Source: Sipunculus nudus
Lineage: Eukaryota > Annelida > Sipuncula > Golfingiida > Sipunculidae
Assembly (NCBI GenBank): GCA_026874595.1
Contig: CM049313.1
Span: 56,811,159-56,875,158, forward strand
DNA: 64,000 nt
Reading direction: 5' to 3'
How positions within the stretch are numbered: position 1 is the stretch's first letter; each line of letters starts with the position of its first letter. Positions 1 through 11,539 of this stretch are shown here, piece by piece. Position numbers and translations under genes: made by a program. The notes below the pieces were generated by a model, which saw nothing but the letters and a program-made list of their open reading frames with translations, ran no database searches and was not told the DNA's origin.

Positions 1-2504
1 TGGCACGTTTTGAAACCGTAAGACCTAGGAATCCAAAATTCAGCATAATGTTAGATGTCCCCAAGATCTCCTACCAAGCCGAAAACAGGGTCTTTGCGAC
101 TTCATTCCTTTGAGAAATTAAGGAAAAACCTCAATTTTTTATTAAAAACCTATTTTCACACTTTAGGACTGCCTAATATCAAAACCACTCATCTGTTTTT
201 CCTCATATTTCCTATAAATAATCCTCTATATAATTCCTATGTACATGCCAGAAATTAGGTCTGTATTATTTAATTTAAAAAAGTTATGGGCCCAAACATA
301 ATGCATTTTGTAAATAATCAGGAAAGAAATTTTATCACTTAACACAAAACTTGTTAAAGCTAAGCACTTTTTTTCCAGTAATATTACTTTTATTAATCAA
401 AATTAATTTGTATACCCAAAATTAGATCAAAATCTTTTAAATTTTTAAAAATATTAGCAAAAATAAAAAATTGGTACCTTAAATTTTGCCCAACTTTGAC
501 CATGGCACGTTTTTTTGCTGTAACTGCTGTGGATTTAATTTTCACAGCATGTTTTTGTTAGCATTTCAACTGTTAACACCAAAAATTTGAAACCAGTTGA
601 TCAAAAACTGTAGATTTTATTCAAGTTTTCAAGCACCATGTCACATATTGCTAGTGTTATGCAGTTTGCTAGAGCTCAGCTCCCGAGCTTCAGCTCTTAG
701 TTCCTTAAATTTGGCATACAGTTAGATTTCTCCAAAATCCCCTACCATGCCAAGAATTTGGTCACTAGGACTTAATTCCCTCGAGATATCAATGAAAAAC
801 TTCATTTTTCCATTAAAAACCCAATGTTACACTTTAAGACTGCCTAATATCAAAACCACTGATCTGACTTTGATCATATATAATATACATATTTTTCTAT
901 ACATTCACTATGCACATGCCAGAAATGATGTCAGTATTGTGTATTTTTTTTAAGTTATGGGCCCAAACATAATGCACTTTGTAAAAAAATCAAGAAATAT
1001 ATTTACTCCCTTAACAAGGGCATTGCTGAAGCTAGAGATCTTTTTTGTCAGGGATGTAACATTATTTAATCAAGATTCAATTGAATACCCAAAATTAGTT
1101 CTGAATTTTTCAAATTTTATAAGTTATTAGTATAAATATAAAATTAGTACCTTAAATTTTGCCCAACTGTGACCATGGCACGTTTGTTTCCCGTGAGCAC
1201 TGTTGATATAATTTTCATATCATGCACACATAAGGATTTCAGCTTTTTAGTTTAGAAAGCTGAAAGAAATTTGCCAAATATTGTAGCTTTTATTAATGTT
1301 TTTTATGAGACCCTGTCAGACTTTGGCTCTCTCCAGCCCCTCTTGAGTCACCTGTATGTAGACCTTGTTGACCTTTCATCAAATTATGCACGCTTGAGGG
1401 GAGAATCCAGGCAGCTTATGGCCAGCCACAGTTGATCCAGGTGTTCAACCCAACTCATCTAGTAGTTTTAACCAACAACATAACAATAAACAATAAATTA
1501 ATAAATTTTTATTGGTTTTTAATAACAAATTAAAGAAAAAGAGAAAAGGAATTTGTTAGTTTATAATAACAGGAAATTAACTTGCAGTTACTGATGATAT
1601 AAGAATCTTGTATCGATGGGTAGAATGTCACATATTCCAAATAACACCATGCAGTCACCTATGGCATTTTTCAGTTCATTTTTAATGATAAAGAAGTAAA
1701 TCATATTATTCATTACTAATCATTAAGGATTATATGAAGGAAATTAATGATAGACAAAGATGCAGTTGATAATATTAATCTAGATTCCTACTGTGTCTAG
1801 TGTGTACATTGATGTGAAATTAGTCCAAAATGAATTTTTTACAGTTATTTTTTAATATAAATAAAAGCCATAAAACCAGGTACTTATGATCATTATTTAA
1901 ATGTGTGAATTTTGTATATTCTGGATTCTCAACATCATTGTTTGGTGAAAACTGAATAAATACCAGACATGGTGCGAATACTTTGCAATTGTATTTAAAC
2001 ACGAATATGAATATGTACTCCATTATAAAATTTCTTTCATAAGAATGGGAATTCAGGTAAAAATGAAAGTATATGAATACTTGTGCAAATACTTTCAAAA
2101 TGTATTCATGAATGCATTCATGAATATATTTTTTAATATTATTTTAATAATCATATCAGTTATATTTCATTTTAAAAAATCATATGATTCTCTTATTATT
2201 TTTAATAAAAATTATATTTGGGACAATATTTGTAATTTTTTTAATAAATAGTTAAACTCTTATATTATATGTTCTGCTTATAAGTTATATGGCCAAGTCA
2301 AAATCTGTGTGACAGTAGTACTCCATTTGTTAATAAAATAAATGAAATCAATCCTCTTCCCTGTCTCCAAAGGTACTATCAAAATCATACATAAGCTAAA
2401 CAACAACAACTCATAATACAGCTTATATTTATTACCACTCAAAACCAGCATGTGCCTCATTTCTAAATAATATTTTTTAATTAATAATTAATATATAGGT
2501 CCCT
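1..2504 (-). repeat. Left arm of a 2.5-kb inverted repeat (transposable-element copy)
   Basis: This stretch reads as the reverse complement of 26226-28748 with only scattered substitutions and small indels. Four open frames recur in both arms with nearly the same residues (for example 55-258 against 28489-28692, and 2278-2460 against 26290-26472), but they are shared repeat text, not genes. Inside the arm, two diverged units repeat landmarks such as 'gggcccataactt' and 'gatattaggcagtc'. The arm is cut by the window start. Near 2470-2500 it has lost the terminal segment present in the other copy, keeping only 'aggtcccttgtt'. I infer a non-autonomous mobile element, because no transposase or reverse transcriptase is visible. 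Confidence 0.85.
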
Positions 2505-3060
2505 TGTTAAAATCCTATTTTCACACTTCAGGACTGCCTAATATCAAAACCACTCATCTGTTTGTCCTCATATTTACTATAAATATTCCTCTATATAGTT
2601 CCTATGTACATGCCAGAAATTAAGTCTGTAAAGTATAAATTCTTTAAGTTATGGGCCCAAACATAATGGACTTTGTAAAAAATCAGGAAAAATAATAACT
2701 CACTTAACATGAACAATTTTGAAACAAGAGTCTATTTTCTCAAGTATATAACTATGTTTAATTAAGATTCAATTGTTTACCAAAAATTAGATCTGAATTT
2801 TGTAAATTTTTTAAGTTCTTAGCATAAAAAAAAAATCAGTACCTTAAATTTTGCCCAACTTTGACCATGGCACGTTTTTTTCCTGTAAGCACCATTGATT
2901 TAATTTTCACAGCGTGTAAACATAAATATTTAGTTTGTCTAAATCTGAAATTTGAAAATAAAAGCTTGAAAATTAAGCTGGTTATTGATTTTTTTTCTGT
3001 AGTCACTTGCTTTGATTACAGATGCAGGGTCCCACTCCAGGTCACTGGAAGTCAGCTATG
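2505..3060 (-). repeat. Extra partial unit of the inverted-repeat family
   Basis: Directly after the left arm the text restarts with the 'aggactgcctaatatcaaaaccactcatctg' type of sequence seen at 160-200, and runs through 'gggcccaaacataatg' to 'ttgcccaactttgaccatggcacg' at about 2846-2874. It is therefore a third, diverged copy of the internal unit. Similar units occur at 27540-28750 and 35740-36960. The open frames at 2861-3322 are not coding-like. Confidence 0.7.
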
Positions 3061-3146
3061 CCAGGGTTTCTGATTTGTTACAGTCACTGGGGGAGATCCC
3101 CTGCTGTGACAGGTGTACAGTTATTCTCATATCACCACCCCAATCA

Positions 3147-3165
3147 CCCCCCCCCCCCCCCCCCC
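3147..3165. repeat. Poly-C tract
   Basis: This is an uninterrupted run of C of about 19 bases within a C-rich stretch (3136-3177). Similar runs lie at 4302-4311, 12749-12768 and 21969-21991, and G runs at 18641-18654. They make artefactual proline- and glycine-rich frames. Confidence 0.9.
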
Positions 3166-3179
3166 ACCGGCAAACCCAA

Positions 3180-6100
3180 CCCACCAAGTGTTATGCAGTA
3201 ATTGTTATTGTTTTCACTGTATCTCCTTAATTGTAATGCTGTTTCCACTCCGATATGCAAAAACTTTCCTTGAAAAAATAATTCAAGGTGTAATCCAGAA
3301 GAAGCAATGTTGTGTAATGTAGCATTTTTAAAGAAATCAATTTTCTTTTAAATGATTTTAACAAATATAAATGAACCCATCAGTATGCTTTAATTATTAT
3401 AAAATATGAAGCACATTATGGATAAATAAAGACACAATTAAAAATTGTGAAATCTAAATCAAGTATTATTTTTAGATATTTATTGTTTTGCAGATTTAAA
3501 AGATATATTTTTGTGGTAAAAAGTAAATAAACATTTGTATGCATGATGTGGTGTTATCTGACAAGATTGAGATTTATGATGATGCAATTGAGAATTATGA
3601 ATCAACTTTTATATTCAGATATATATGTTAAATTGGAAATGTATAAAAATGTAAACTTAAATTAGAAAATAATTGATAAAAAAATCAGGATTTAATACAA
3701 ACATTTGTTCATTATTTTCCTGCCTCAGCAAAATTTGAGATCAGGCTTTGTTTGCCCTGTTTTATGTTGTTAATTAGCTATATTTCAACTGTATACATTT
3801 CATAAAAAATACATATATATTTAATAATATATATTATACAAAAATAGATGCAATTGAACAAATGTGTAAACTACTGAAATGTCAACAGTTAATCGAAAAA
3901 CCAACTAATGATCATGGTAATAGTACAGATCATTTGTTCACAAACTGCTCACATGCTTTAGTTTCAACATTAGGAAACACATGGTCAGGTCACAAAATAT
4001 TTTTTGCAACAATTTCTTGCTCATCAATACAAACCAATCATATAAACCAACCATGGCCTTTATTACCTCTTCCTCTTACACTTTATCTCCATTAGATATT
4101 ATTTTAGATTTTTACCTTCAAGGTTAACGTCAGCTGAGCACAGAGACCCATAGGTCCCTTGTTATTAAGTTACTAGCAAATATTTGTAAAATTATTACCT
4201 TAAATTATGCCCAACTTTAGCCAGGGCACTTTTTTCAGGTTTACACTGTTGATTTAATGTTCACAGGTTGACTGCAGTAAGCACCACTGAGAGCTAACTG
4301 CCCCCCCCCCCTCCATCCTCTGTCTCATTCTCTCTTTGTCTGTCTCTCTCTCCACCCCTTTCTGTTGACAGGTTAAATAAACAAGATCAGTCATATAATG
4401 TCATGTTTTATTCAGTACAGTTGATAAATTATGTATTTTTTTTATTACAAAATAAATTATCAGGTCTTGCTACATCGTCAGTCTGTCAATCCCATGCTCT
4501 TTAATTTTAAGTTATTATTTTTAATTAAATTTTATAAAATTTGATAAAACATTGTTATAAGTACTAGTTGACATATTTTGAGGTTTAATAATGGCATTAA
4601 GACACTTATATTCATTAACAATCTTGTGTTTATGTGAAGAATTAATGCAAGTGTTCTGCAATGTATATTTTAAGTATGTATCTGTAAATTATAATATATT
4701 TAGTCTTATAAATGATATATTAAAATCATGATAGGAGGTACTTTTAGCCATGATTAAATTGTTTTGAATCCACCTATGAAAATGTTAAACCTGTCTTCTG
4801 AATAATTAATAACATTAACACTTTTTTTGTTGGTTATATGTATCCTTTCATATAACTCTTAGTCACATATTTTTTTTTCCTTATTGCATTATTAAGTGGT
4901 TTCAGGCCACAATTTTCATGTACTACACAGTACAATATATACTGCGATTTATTTTATGCTCATTTGAAAATGGAAACTTTTTGTTTTGTACAGCATTTTC
5001 TCCACTTTCTTCCTTATTCTATAACTGACAGGTGTTCATACATTCTCATGGTTATTTTATGCACATTGTCACAAACTCAGACATATGTCCTAGATTCACT
5101 TGAAAAGTTCATTGAAGATAAACAACAATGTTCTAATGAAAACATAATTTTTTTCTGGATCAACAAACATATTACAGCATAGCTTGTCAGACTCGCGGTT
5201 TTGGCATTCTCTCCTTACAGTGGACATGGATCTAAATGTATATCAAGTTATACAAATACAGTGTCCTTCATATAAATAATCCAACTTCACCTGTTGGCAG
5301 TATATATTCCAGTGGTTATACAACACTCCAATATCCTCTGTATTCAAAACCGACAGTATTCTATAGTCTCCTGCCTGGGTTACACAACCATAGACGTACT
5401 AACCCCGCCTTGGGCAACACAGCCGTATAAATTACTAAATATATGGTTGATACTACTTCGACGAATTTACCCTCATCTAGGGTAACAATGGGCAACTACA
5501 TGAGTTCCCAGGAGTCGACTAAAATGCATAATATTTTTCTGAGGTTTTAGCACATCATCCTAGCATTCGAACGTAAAATGACGTGACTTTTTTCTAGAAA
5601 TTCTGAATATGTGTCATATGCCTTTTCAGGGCGACCTTGTTTTAATATATATTTCCTGTATTACGTTCTAATTTAATCTGACAACTTGCAGTAAGTATAA
5701 GCCCTATATAATAACTGTTTCATCATAATCTCACCTAGATCATCAGTGATAAACATGAATACATTAACCATTCCTGGTCTATAGCTATGATGTCACTTGT
5801 AAACAAATAATTCTCTTTTGCGAGTTTGTAAATGCAAGTACATATACATCAATACCTTAGCATTCATATAACATTTTATTAGTGAAGATTATAAAATAAG
5901 TTTGTATATTGGTGATGTTCATGAAATAAACATATTACATATATTTCATTTGTCTTTGGTTTTATCTCAACATCATTTAATATTGGCATTCGTGTCACAC
6001 GTATTACTGTGACATAGCTGAAATAATGATACTTCTAGAAATATTTGATCATGAGAGGTTCCTGCATCTTTGATTTAGTCCCAAAAAGTGCACAGTATTA

Positions 6101-6635
6101 CAGTAGTTTGGTAAACATATATTTATTATTTGATTATCACCAGTTAACAGGGCCATTTCCTCTTAGCTTTTCAAATGCTTATGTATAAAAAATAAATAAA
6201 TAAGTGTATTTTGCATTTGCTAAAATTTTTTAAATTTCAGCTGAGCAACCTGACTCATGTGTCCCCTGTTAAATATTACAGTATATTATTGAGAGATAAA
6301 TTTCAAGTTTTCAGATTGCAAGCATCAGAAATGATTTATTTTTCATACTAAACAAATTAAGACACCTGCCCAAGAATATCAAATTATTTACTAACTTTTT
6401 GAAATGACCTTTGAACTTCTAACATTAAACATTTCAAAATTGGTTACTGAATTTGAATTGAATAAAATGATATGAGAGGAGCAGAATTGATGTTTGGTGA
6501 GAGTTAATGAGTTTAACTTGAACTGAAATTGTAAGTTTTGAATATTAATGATTTATTGGCTTTTGTTCAATATATTAATTTTCTGCTTCAGTTTAACAGC
6601 ACTTTTTGATTTTATTATTGTGTGATGTATTTTAG
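3180..6635. other. No gene seen; intergenic or upstream intron of the LDLa gene
   Basis: This 3.4-kb AT-rich stretch holds no open frame with coding character. The only recognisable item is a terminal fragment of the dispersed element family at about 4128-4165, which contains the 'gacccataggtcccttgtt' sequence in minus orientation. An upstream exon of the LDLa gene, perhaps encoding a signal peptide, must lie here or before the window; I could not find one ending in the required phase. Confidence 0.5.
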
Positions 6636-6758
6636 CTGGAGAGTCCTGTCCTGGATTCCGGCACATGGAATGTTCCAATAGCCAAAAATGCTATAGTAGT
6701 TATGAGCAGTGCAATGGTGAGAAATACTGTCCTGATGGCGACGATGAGAAGGGATGCA
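6636..6758 (+). CDS. LDL-receptor class A domain exon of a type I membrane protein (first visible exon)
   Basis: The exon starts after a 'ttttag' acceptor and ends at the donor GTAGGT. It carries two leading bases, 40 codons and one trailing base. It encodes one complete LDLa module with six cysteines (ESC, MEC, QKC, EQC, KYC, KGC). The acidic calcium-binding motif CPDGDDEKGC lies at its end, and CNGEKYC precedes it. LDLa modules are extracellular, disulfide-bonded and calcium-dependent ligand-binding units. The trailing A joins the GT of the exon at 10288 to make serine, so the phase is preserved. A single LDLa followed at once by a membrane segment and a PY-motif tail resembles LDLRAD3/LDLRAD4-type proteins; that assignment is inference. 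The start codon and signal peptide are not visible. Confidence 0.9.
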
Positions 6759-6869
6759 GTAGGTCACTGATTTTTTACTCAAGCACAGGAGAGCACAATA
6801 AATGAAATACCTTTATAAAGACAAGATAAAACATCTCATACAGATGGCAAATATAGTGATATCTGTGAA

Positions 6870-7115
6870 ATATGATATAAACCATAGTTTATAAAAGAAA
6901 TATGATATAAACCATATTTATAAAAGAAATATGATATAATAACCATTTTTATAAAAGAAATATGTTATAAACCATATTTATTAAAGAAATATGATATATT
7001 AAGTATACTTATAAAAGAAATATGATATTACCTACATTTATAAAAGAAATATGATATAACCCACTTTTATAGAAGAAATAGGATGTAAGTCATATTTATA
7101 AAAGAAATAGGATAT
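6870..7115. repeat. AT-rich tandem repeat, about 29-32 bp unit, about 8 copies
   Basis: Degenerate copies of 'tataaaagaaatatgatat' followed by a 'aaccatatt'-like segment run head to tail just downstream of the LDLa exon, inside its intron. Copies diverge toward the right, where 'gatat' becomes 'ggatgt' or 'ggatat'. Confidence 0.85.
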
Positions 7116-7589
7116 TTTGAAAATTTAAAAGCAATAAAACATATGATGAACTTTCAGTAACATGGAAAATATTGCCCTTTGCACATCTAACATTTTGGGA
7201 AGATTTACTTTTCAAATGAAATCAGGTATGGTAGGAATTCATACGACATTTTATTCTCTTATATGCATGATTTGTATAAATTATTTTCTATTTGAATACA
7301 GAAGTTATTTTATGACTAAAAAATAACTAAAGTTGAAGATTCAAGTTGTGGGCTGGGACATCTTGCAGCAAACATAGGAACTACTCTTGTATATGCCATC
7401 TGTAAAATAGAGGTGTATATTAAGGGCAGGCATTAATTTAATTAAGACTAAGATGTTAAGATAATTTGATCTTACTGTGATCCTCTTTATCTTATTTTAT
7501 GTAAACAAAATGATGACTAATTTAAACTAAAAAATTTGAATAGAAAAAAGACTGAGAAAGTTTAAATTTCTTCAAGTATTAACATATAT

Positions 7590-7613
7590 CAAGGAGTTTA
7601 CAGGGATGGAGTA
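7590..7613 (+). repeat. Left half of a 24-bp perfect inverted repeat
   Basis: The 24 bases at 7590-7613 (core 'ggagtttacagggatgga') are the exact reverse complement of 8698-8721. The two copies lie just outside the coding exons of the small nested minus-strand gene, about 1.1 kb apart. They could be terminal repeats of a mobile element or of a captured segment. I see no clear target-site duplication. Confidence 0.85.
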
Positions 7614-7711
7614 TCAAGTGAGAGTCTGGCCGTGACTGGGGTCATAAAACTTGCTGCTCTAAGGCACAAAGAGAAGCTGCTGATAAGCCCGGTGCTAATT
7701 GATACAGAGCG

Positions 7712-7719
7712 TTACAGAC
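7712..7719 (-). CDS. Nested small gene, exon 3 (end of the coding region and stop)
   Basis: On the minus strand an acceptor 'cctgtgtttcag' precedes GT CTG TAA. With the single G carried over from exon 2, this reads Gly-Leu-stop. Only eight coding bases lie in this exon. The rest, down to about 7590, would be 3' untranslated sequence, and the 24-bp inverted repeat lies within or beside it. The phase fit supports the join, but so short a terminal coding exon needs transcript evidence. Confidence 0.5.
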
Positions 7720-8028
7720 CTGAAACACAGGAATAAGCATACCCCCAAAATTTAATTGCTTTAAAAATTTTTCACATATATACATTATTAATAAAAATAA
7801 TAATTTCTCTACTTACCTGTTAGTTATTAATAATATAAATATGATAGCTTTTATAATACTTATCTGATAATAAAATTTAATGGTGAGGTAATATGGGGTT
7901 ATTAAAATATATCCAACCTTTCAAAATAAGAACTGATATGCCATGTTATATCTAATATTTATTGACATGAAATGATAATAAATAACCTATAATAAATTGA
8001 ATGGCATCAAGGCTAAAATAAATCTCAC

Positions 8029-8137
8029 CTGTTACAAGTAAAATTATATCTCTGTAATTTAATTTATCCTGTGGGTACTGCTTATAGATTCTGTCCTGAT
8101 CACACAATCGGCATTTATTGCAGCCCATTCTGGGGTA
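8029..8137 (-). CDS. Nested small gene, exon 2 (cysteine-rich)
   Basis: This minus-strand exon lies between a strong acceptor (an A/T-rich tract ending 'tctcag') and the donor ACAG|GTGAGA. It holds 36 codons plus one base. It begins Tyr-Pro-Arg-Met-Gly and carries closely spaced cysteines in GCNKCRLCDQD, followed by a charged stretch and a hydrophobic end DIILLVT. The three cysteines could belong to a small metal site, but I do not recognise the family. The frame joins exon 1 in phase 0. Confidence 0.6.
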
Positions 8138-8315
8138 CTGAGAAAAAAAAAAAATACTGAAAGTTATAAGTCATCCGGTCATAAGCGTCAAAATTTTTTT
8201 TATCGACGGAATACTATAATACATGGCTAATTATTAATATAAGTCAGAAGTGTAGGAACTGATGGAATTTTTTATAATTCCCAAGTTATTCAGGGAAAGC
8301 AAGGTTTACACTTAC

Positions 8316-8462
8316 CAGTCGCCTGTAATGAATCAAGGCAGAAAATGATGTAGAGTGACCGCATCTATCCCAAAATTGATCAAGTGATTCCTCAACACGA
8401 GACCTCTCTAGATATATTTGTTGCGCATAATTCTTGACAAAACAAATTATTTGCGCATTCAT
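8316..8462 (-). CDS. Nested small gene of unknown family, exon 1 (start codon to donor)
   Basis: The minus strand opens with ATG at 8462 and runs 49 codons to the strong donor CTG|GTAAGT. The frame is open a little further upstream but has no other ATG there. Exons 1, 2 and 3 join in phases 0 and 1 to give about 87 residues. Exon 1 is hydrophilic and mostly helical in character (NYAQQIYLERSRVEESLDQ), then contains WDRCGH and ends HYRRL. There is no signal peptide or membrane segment, so the product is probably intracellular. The gene is nested antisense in the intron between the LDLa exon and the transmembrane exon. Its upstream DNA is richer in CpG than its surroundings, as expected of a promoter. 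I do not recognise the protein. Confidence 0.6.
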
Positions 8463-8479
8463 AATTCCGGTCAATGTTA

Positions 8480-8697
8480 TTCCAGTGATTTACTGCTCAG
8501 TTACTGGATATATCGCTCTCCGCTTCACAAGCTACAGCAGACCGCAGAAGTAACATCTAGCAGGCTCACTTTATCAAAGTCCGTGCTGACCGCTGTGCCT
8601 GACACCGCGGCACAATAGAGTTAATTGGCTAATCATGTCTTAATTGCAATTAGCGCACGACTGACACTCGCGACCTGGCAGGGCTTTTGACAGTTGT
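8480..8697 (-). promoter_or_regulatory. CpG-enriched candidate promoter and 5' untranslated region of the nested gene
   Basis: This stretch has many CpG dinucleotides ('tatatcgctctccgc', 'gacaccgcggcac', 'agcgcacgac', 'actcgcgacc') in an otherwise CpG-poor, AT-rich neighbourhood, directly upstream of the minus-strand ATG at 8462. Enrichment just here suggests a germline-unmethylated start region. No TATA box or initiator can be fixed. Confidence 0.4.
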
Positions 8698-8721
8698 TAC
8701 TCCATCCCTGTAAACTCCTTG
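8698..8721 (-). repeat. Right half of a 24-bp perfect inverted repeat
   Basis: Exact reverse complement of 7590-7613; see that entry. It lies immediately upstream of the CpG-rich region of the nested gene. Confidence 0.85.
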
Positions 8722-10287
8722 CACATAGGTATGGCCAAGATGAAATGTATTGCTGTATTACATATTGTTTGAGCTACACCAAATTATATATATATACATA
8801 TATCTGTGCAACAATTTTAGGAAAGGTGCAGATCAACTATAAGTTTAATCTACTTTATCAAACACCTTTATGGATGATCTTTTTTAGTTGCTTTTACACA
8901 CTGACATATTACTCCCGTATGGTTCACATTTTTTCTGATAGATGCCTCTGCAATCGCCCCTTTTGTGAGAAAATGTCAAATGTGGATTTACAGAAAAGTA
9001 TGTTAAGGCCAAAAATGAATTAAGGTATGGAACTCAGGCAGCACATGCATCAATTTAAAACACCCGCATCAACAATTTTTATTCTGATTTTCAATTGAAA
9101 CTTTCAATTTTTTGGCTGCAGCCCCTCAGACATTTCTTTCAAGAAGATAAATCCATACAATTTCCTTTGTTATGTAGTGCTTTTACTTGTTTAACAAAAT
9201 CAATCTGTTATTATCATGCTTTTTCACTTATCATTTGACATTTTTATCGAAACATTCCTAAAAATTAAAAATATAAAACGCGCCTGCCCACATTGATTTC
9301 TGAAAAAATGTCTGAGAACCATAACTTTTTTATTTTGGTCTAAATTAGACACTGTTTGCCAGACAGATAAAACCTTTGCTGACATGGTCCTACCTGTAGT
9401 AGATTTATAAGATGTGAACCTCAGCAACTCAGACCAACACTTTGACACAACTACCATGGACCAAGACTTGCAGGAAGATTTGGAAAGTCTAAAACACTGC
9501 CAGCTGATCATTTACCTCAAAATTCACATGTGAATTTTGTACATGTATAATGTTTAAGGATTTAAGCTAGCATTCCATATCAGTGTATGCAGTACATGCG
9601 CATTTACAGCACATCTGTATAAAGCTAGAAAACATCTGCCTGTGATTAGGTTAATGCATAATACCATGTGTGAGTGTTAGATATTTGGCAAAACTAGGTG
9701 TATAATAATATTAATATAGAGCTGCATCAGTAGAGATGTCATCTGCCAGTAGAATAATATATTATGGTCATTAAAGTTTGGAATTTAGCCATCAGTTACC
9801 ATGCACATGCATTTTCAAGCACTACCCTGAGCAGTTAAAAAAATGCTGCAGACGCATGTATGGAAACACTTGTACAAGTTTTATTTCAGAATAGTTAATA
9901 GAATACTCCCTTTTTTACATCAACCTAATGATAAATTTAAATTGTTTAGTTTCAAATGAGCCATATAACTATACTACAGCAATAGCTTTCTATGCAAGTG
10001 TCATGTATGTATTCATTCTGTTTAGTAACTATGTATGTCCTGTTGTTTGATTCTGTTGTTACTGTATTACTGTACTGTAACTGTTATCAGTCTCTATATG
10101 TATGATGTATGATATATGTTTGTTACCTTTGATGTTTTCTTTTCAATATAAAAAAAACAAAAAAAAAAAAACACTTGTACAGAAAAGAATGTGTCTGATT
10201 CCTGTAAAAAAGTACTGCATATGTACCACATTTGTACTTCATTACAGATATATGCATCAAATATGCAACCTTTGCTTATCTTTGCAG
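8722..10287. other. Intron sequence, no confident gene
   Basis: This part of the LDLa-gene intron is mostly featureless. At about 9340-9510 the plus strand reads like a decayed coding fragment (TFADMVLPVVDL, a stop, then acidic and glutamine-rich text), with no splice sites or extension that I can support. The minus-strand frame at 9224-9511 overlaps the same segment. Confidence 0.4.
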
Positions 10288-10383
10288 GTTTCATTGAGAA
10301 GTTTTGGTATTTGATCCTGATACTGATACTGGTTGTGCTTATTTTTTTTTTATGTTCCTACAAGTTCTGGAAATCTCGAAGTG
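10288..10383 (+). CDS. Transmembrane exon of the LDLa protein
   Basis: The exon lies between the acceptor 'tctttgcag' and the donor AGTG|GTAAGT, with two leading bases, 31 codons and one trailing base. It encodes FIEKFW, then a hydrophobic run of about 18 residues (YLILILILVVLIFFLCS), then YKFWKSRS. The basic side follows the membrane segment, so the LDLa domain is outside and the tail is cytoplasmic by the positive-inside rule. The A left by exon 6636-6758 makes the first serine, placing the membrane directly after the sixth LDLa cysteine. The trailing G joins CG of the exon at 14315 to make alanine. Confidence 0.9.
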
Positions 10384-11440
10384 GTAAGTCAAGTTAGAAT
10401 TAGGAAGTCAATACATAAACTGCAAATCTGACAGGGTTATGTCCAGCCAGAATTAGAATGTTTCAACAAGTTCTGGCAACCTTGCCAATATAAGGTGTAC
10501 ATCAAGCTGGAATTAGTTAGAAATAATATTGTCAGTGTGTTAACTTGTGCTAACTAAATTGCCATGACTTTCAAGTCACTGACAAAAATTGTCAAAATGG
10601 CAGTAATTGGGTAATAAAATCTTCCTCTATACCTTCAAAGGCTCAAGATTTTTAGCAGGTTAGGATAATGATAGAAGTGCACTATTTATGTGATAAGTTT
10701 TTACACTTTTAAACTTAGTAAATGAGTTTTTAGGTGCAGGAAATGCACTAACTTCTATCCTGAAATTTATGGGAATTTCCACGGAGTTTTGGGGTTTTTA
10801 CTGAATACAGAGTATAAGAAAGATGTCAACACATACACTCTAAATCTTACAGCTGTTATTCCAGCTAGAAATGAAATTTTGATACTGTCATAAAATGCAA
10901 ATCTCACATGGTTCAATGGAGCTAGAGTTAGGACAAATGCAGGGAGTATACTGGTTTATTGAGTTTTAAAAAATATTTTGCACACATGGCCGACTTCTTT
11001 TGAAATTAAATGTTGATTTATTCTCAAATCATTGGTATTATGTTCATGTGATACAGATAACTTTGTTACATGTCCATTCTCATTATCTATCAGTCGGTCA
11101 AGGGCAGCCCATGGAAATTCCTGTGTTCAAAATATGTGTGTATGATACTGATATAGAAATCAGTCCCAAATAATGAAACAATATCTTTCTTAAATATTCT
11201 GTAGAGGTTTATAAAAAAAATTTAACCTATAATTTAAAGCAAAATAAGCTAAGCAATGGATGTAAGTTTGTTGATACTAATTTGATTAAGCTGCCAATAA
11301 AGGGATTTTATATGTTTTAATTTTTTATGCATGTTACATAAAATAACAATTGTCACTGTTGTGCATTTTGTTATATATTTTAGGATCTTTAAAACTTGTG
11401 CAATAATTTAAGCAGGACAAAATGTTTGAAAGGTCACCCA
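10384..11440. other. Intron sequence, nothing recognised
   Basis: AT-rich intron of the LDLa gene with no open frames, tandem repeats or element ends that I can support. Confidence 0.5.
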
Positions 11441-11451
11441 GTGGGCACTTT

Positions 11452-11539
11452 ATGTTGATTCAAGGTTAATTCAACGTTGTCAACTTTGATTTAACGTTGA
11501 AATCATGTTGACAAAGTTGAATTAACATTGAATCAACAT
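11452..11539. mobile_element. Short palindromic MITE-like element
   Basis: The segment folds on itself. 'atgttgattcaa' at the left is matched by 'ttgaatcaacat' at the right, and the interior has further mirrored 'aacgttga' and 'gttgacaa' blocks. Each arm is about 33 bases around a short centre. The flanks 'cagtgggc' and 'cagtgcca' share 'cagtg'. Similar GTTGA/TCAAC palindromic elements are common in marine invertebrate genomes; the family name is not assigned. Confidence 0.6.

Noticed and set aside
3012-3322. Overlapping frames near the poly-C tract
   Set aside because: Composition is driven by the C run and no splice or domain evidence exists.
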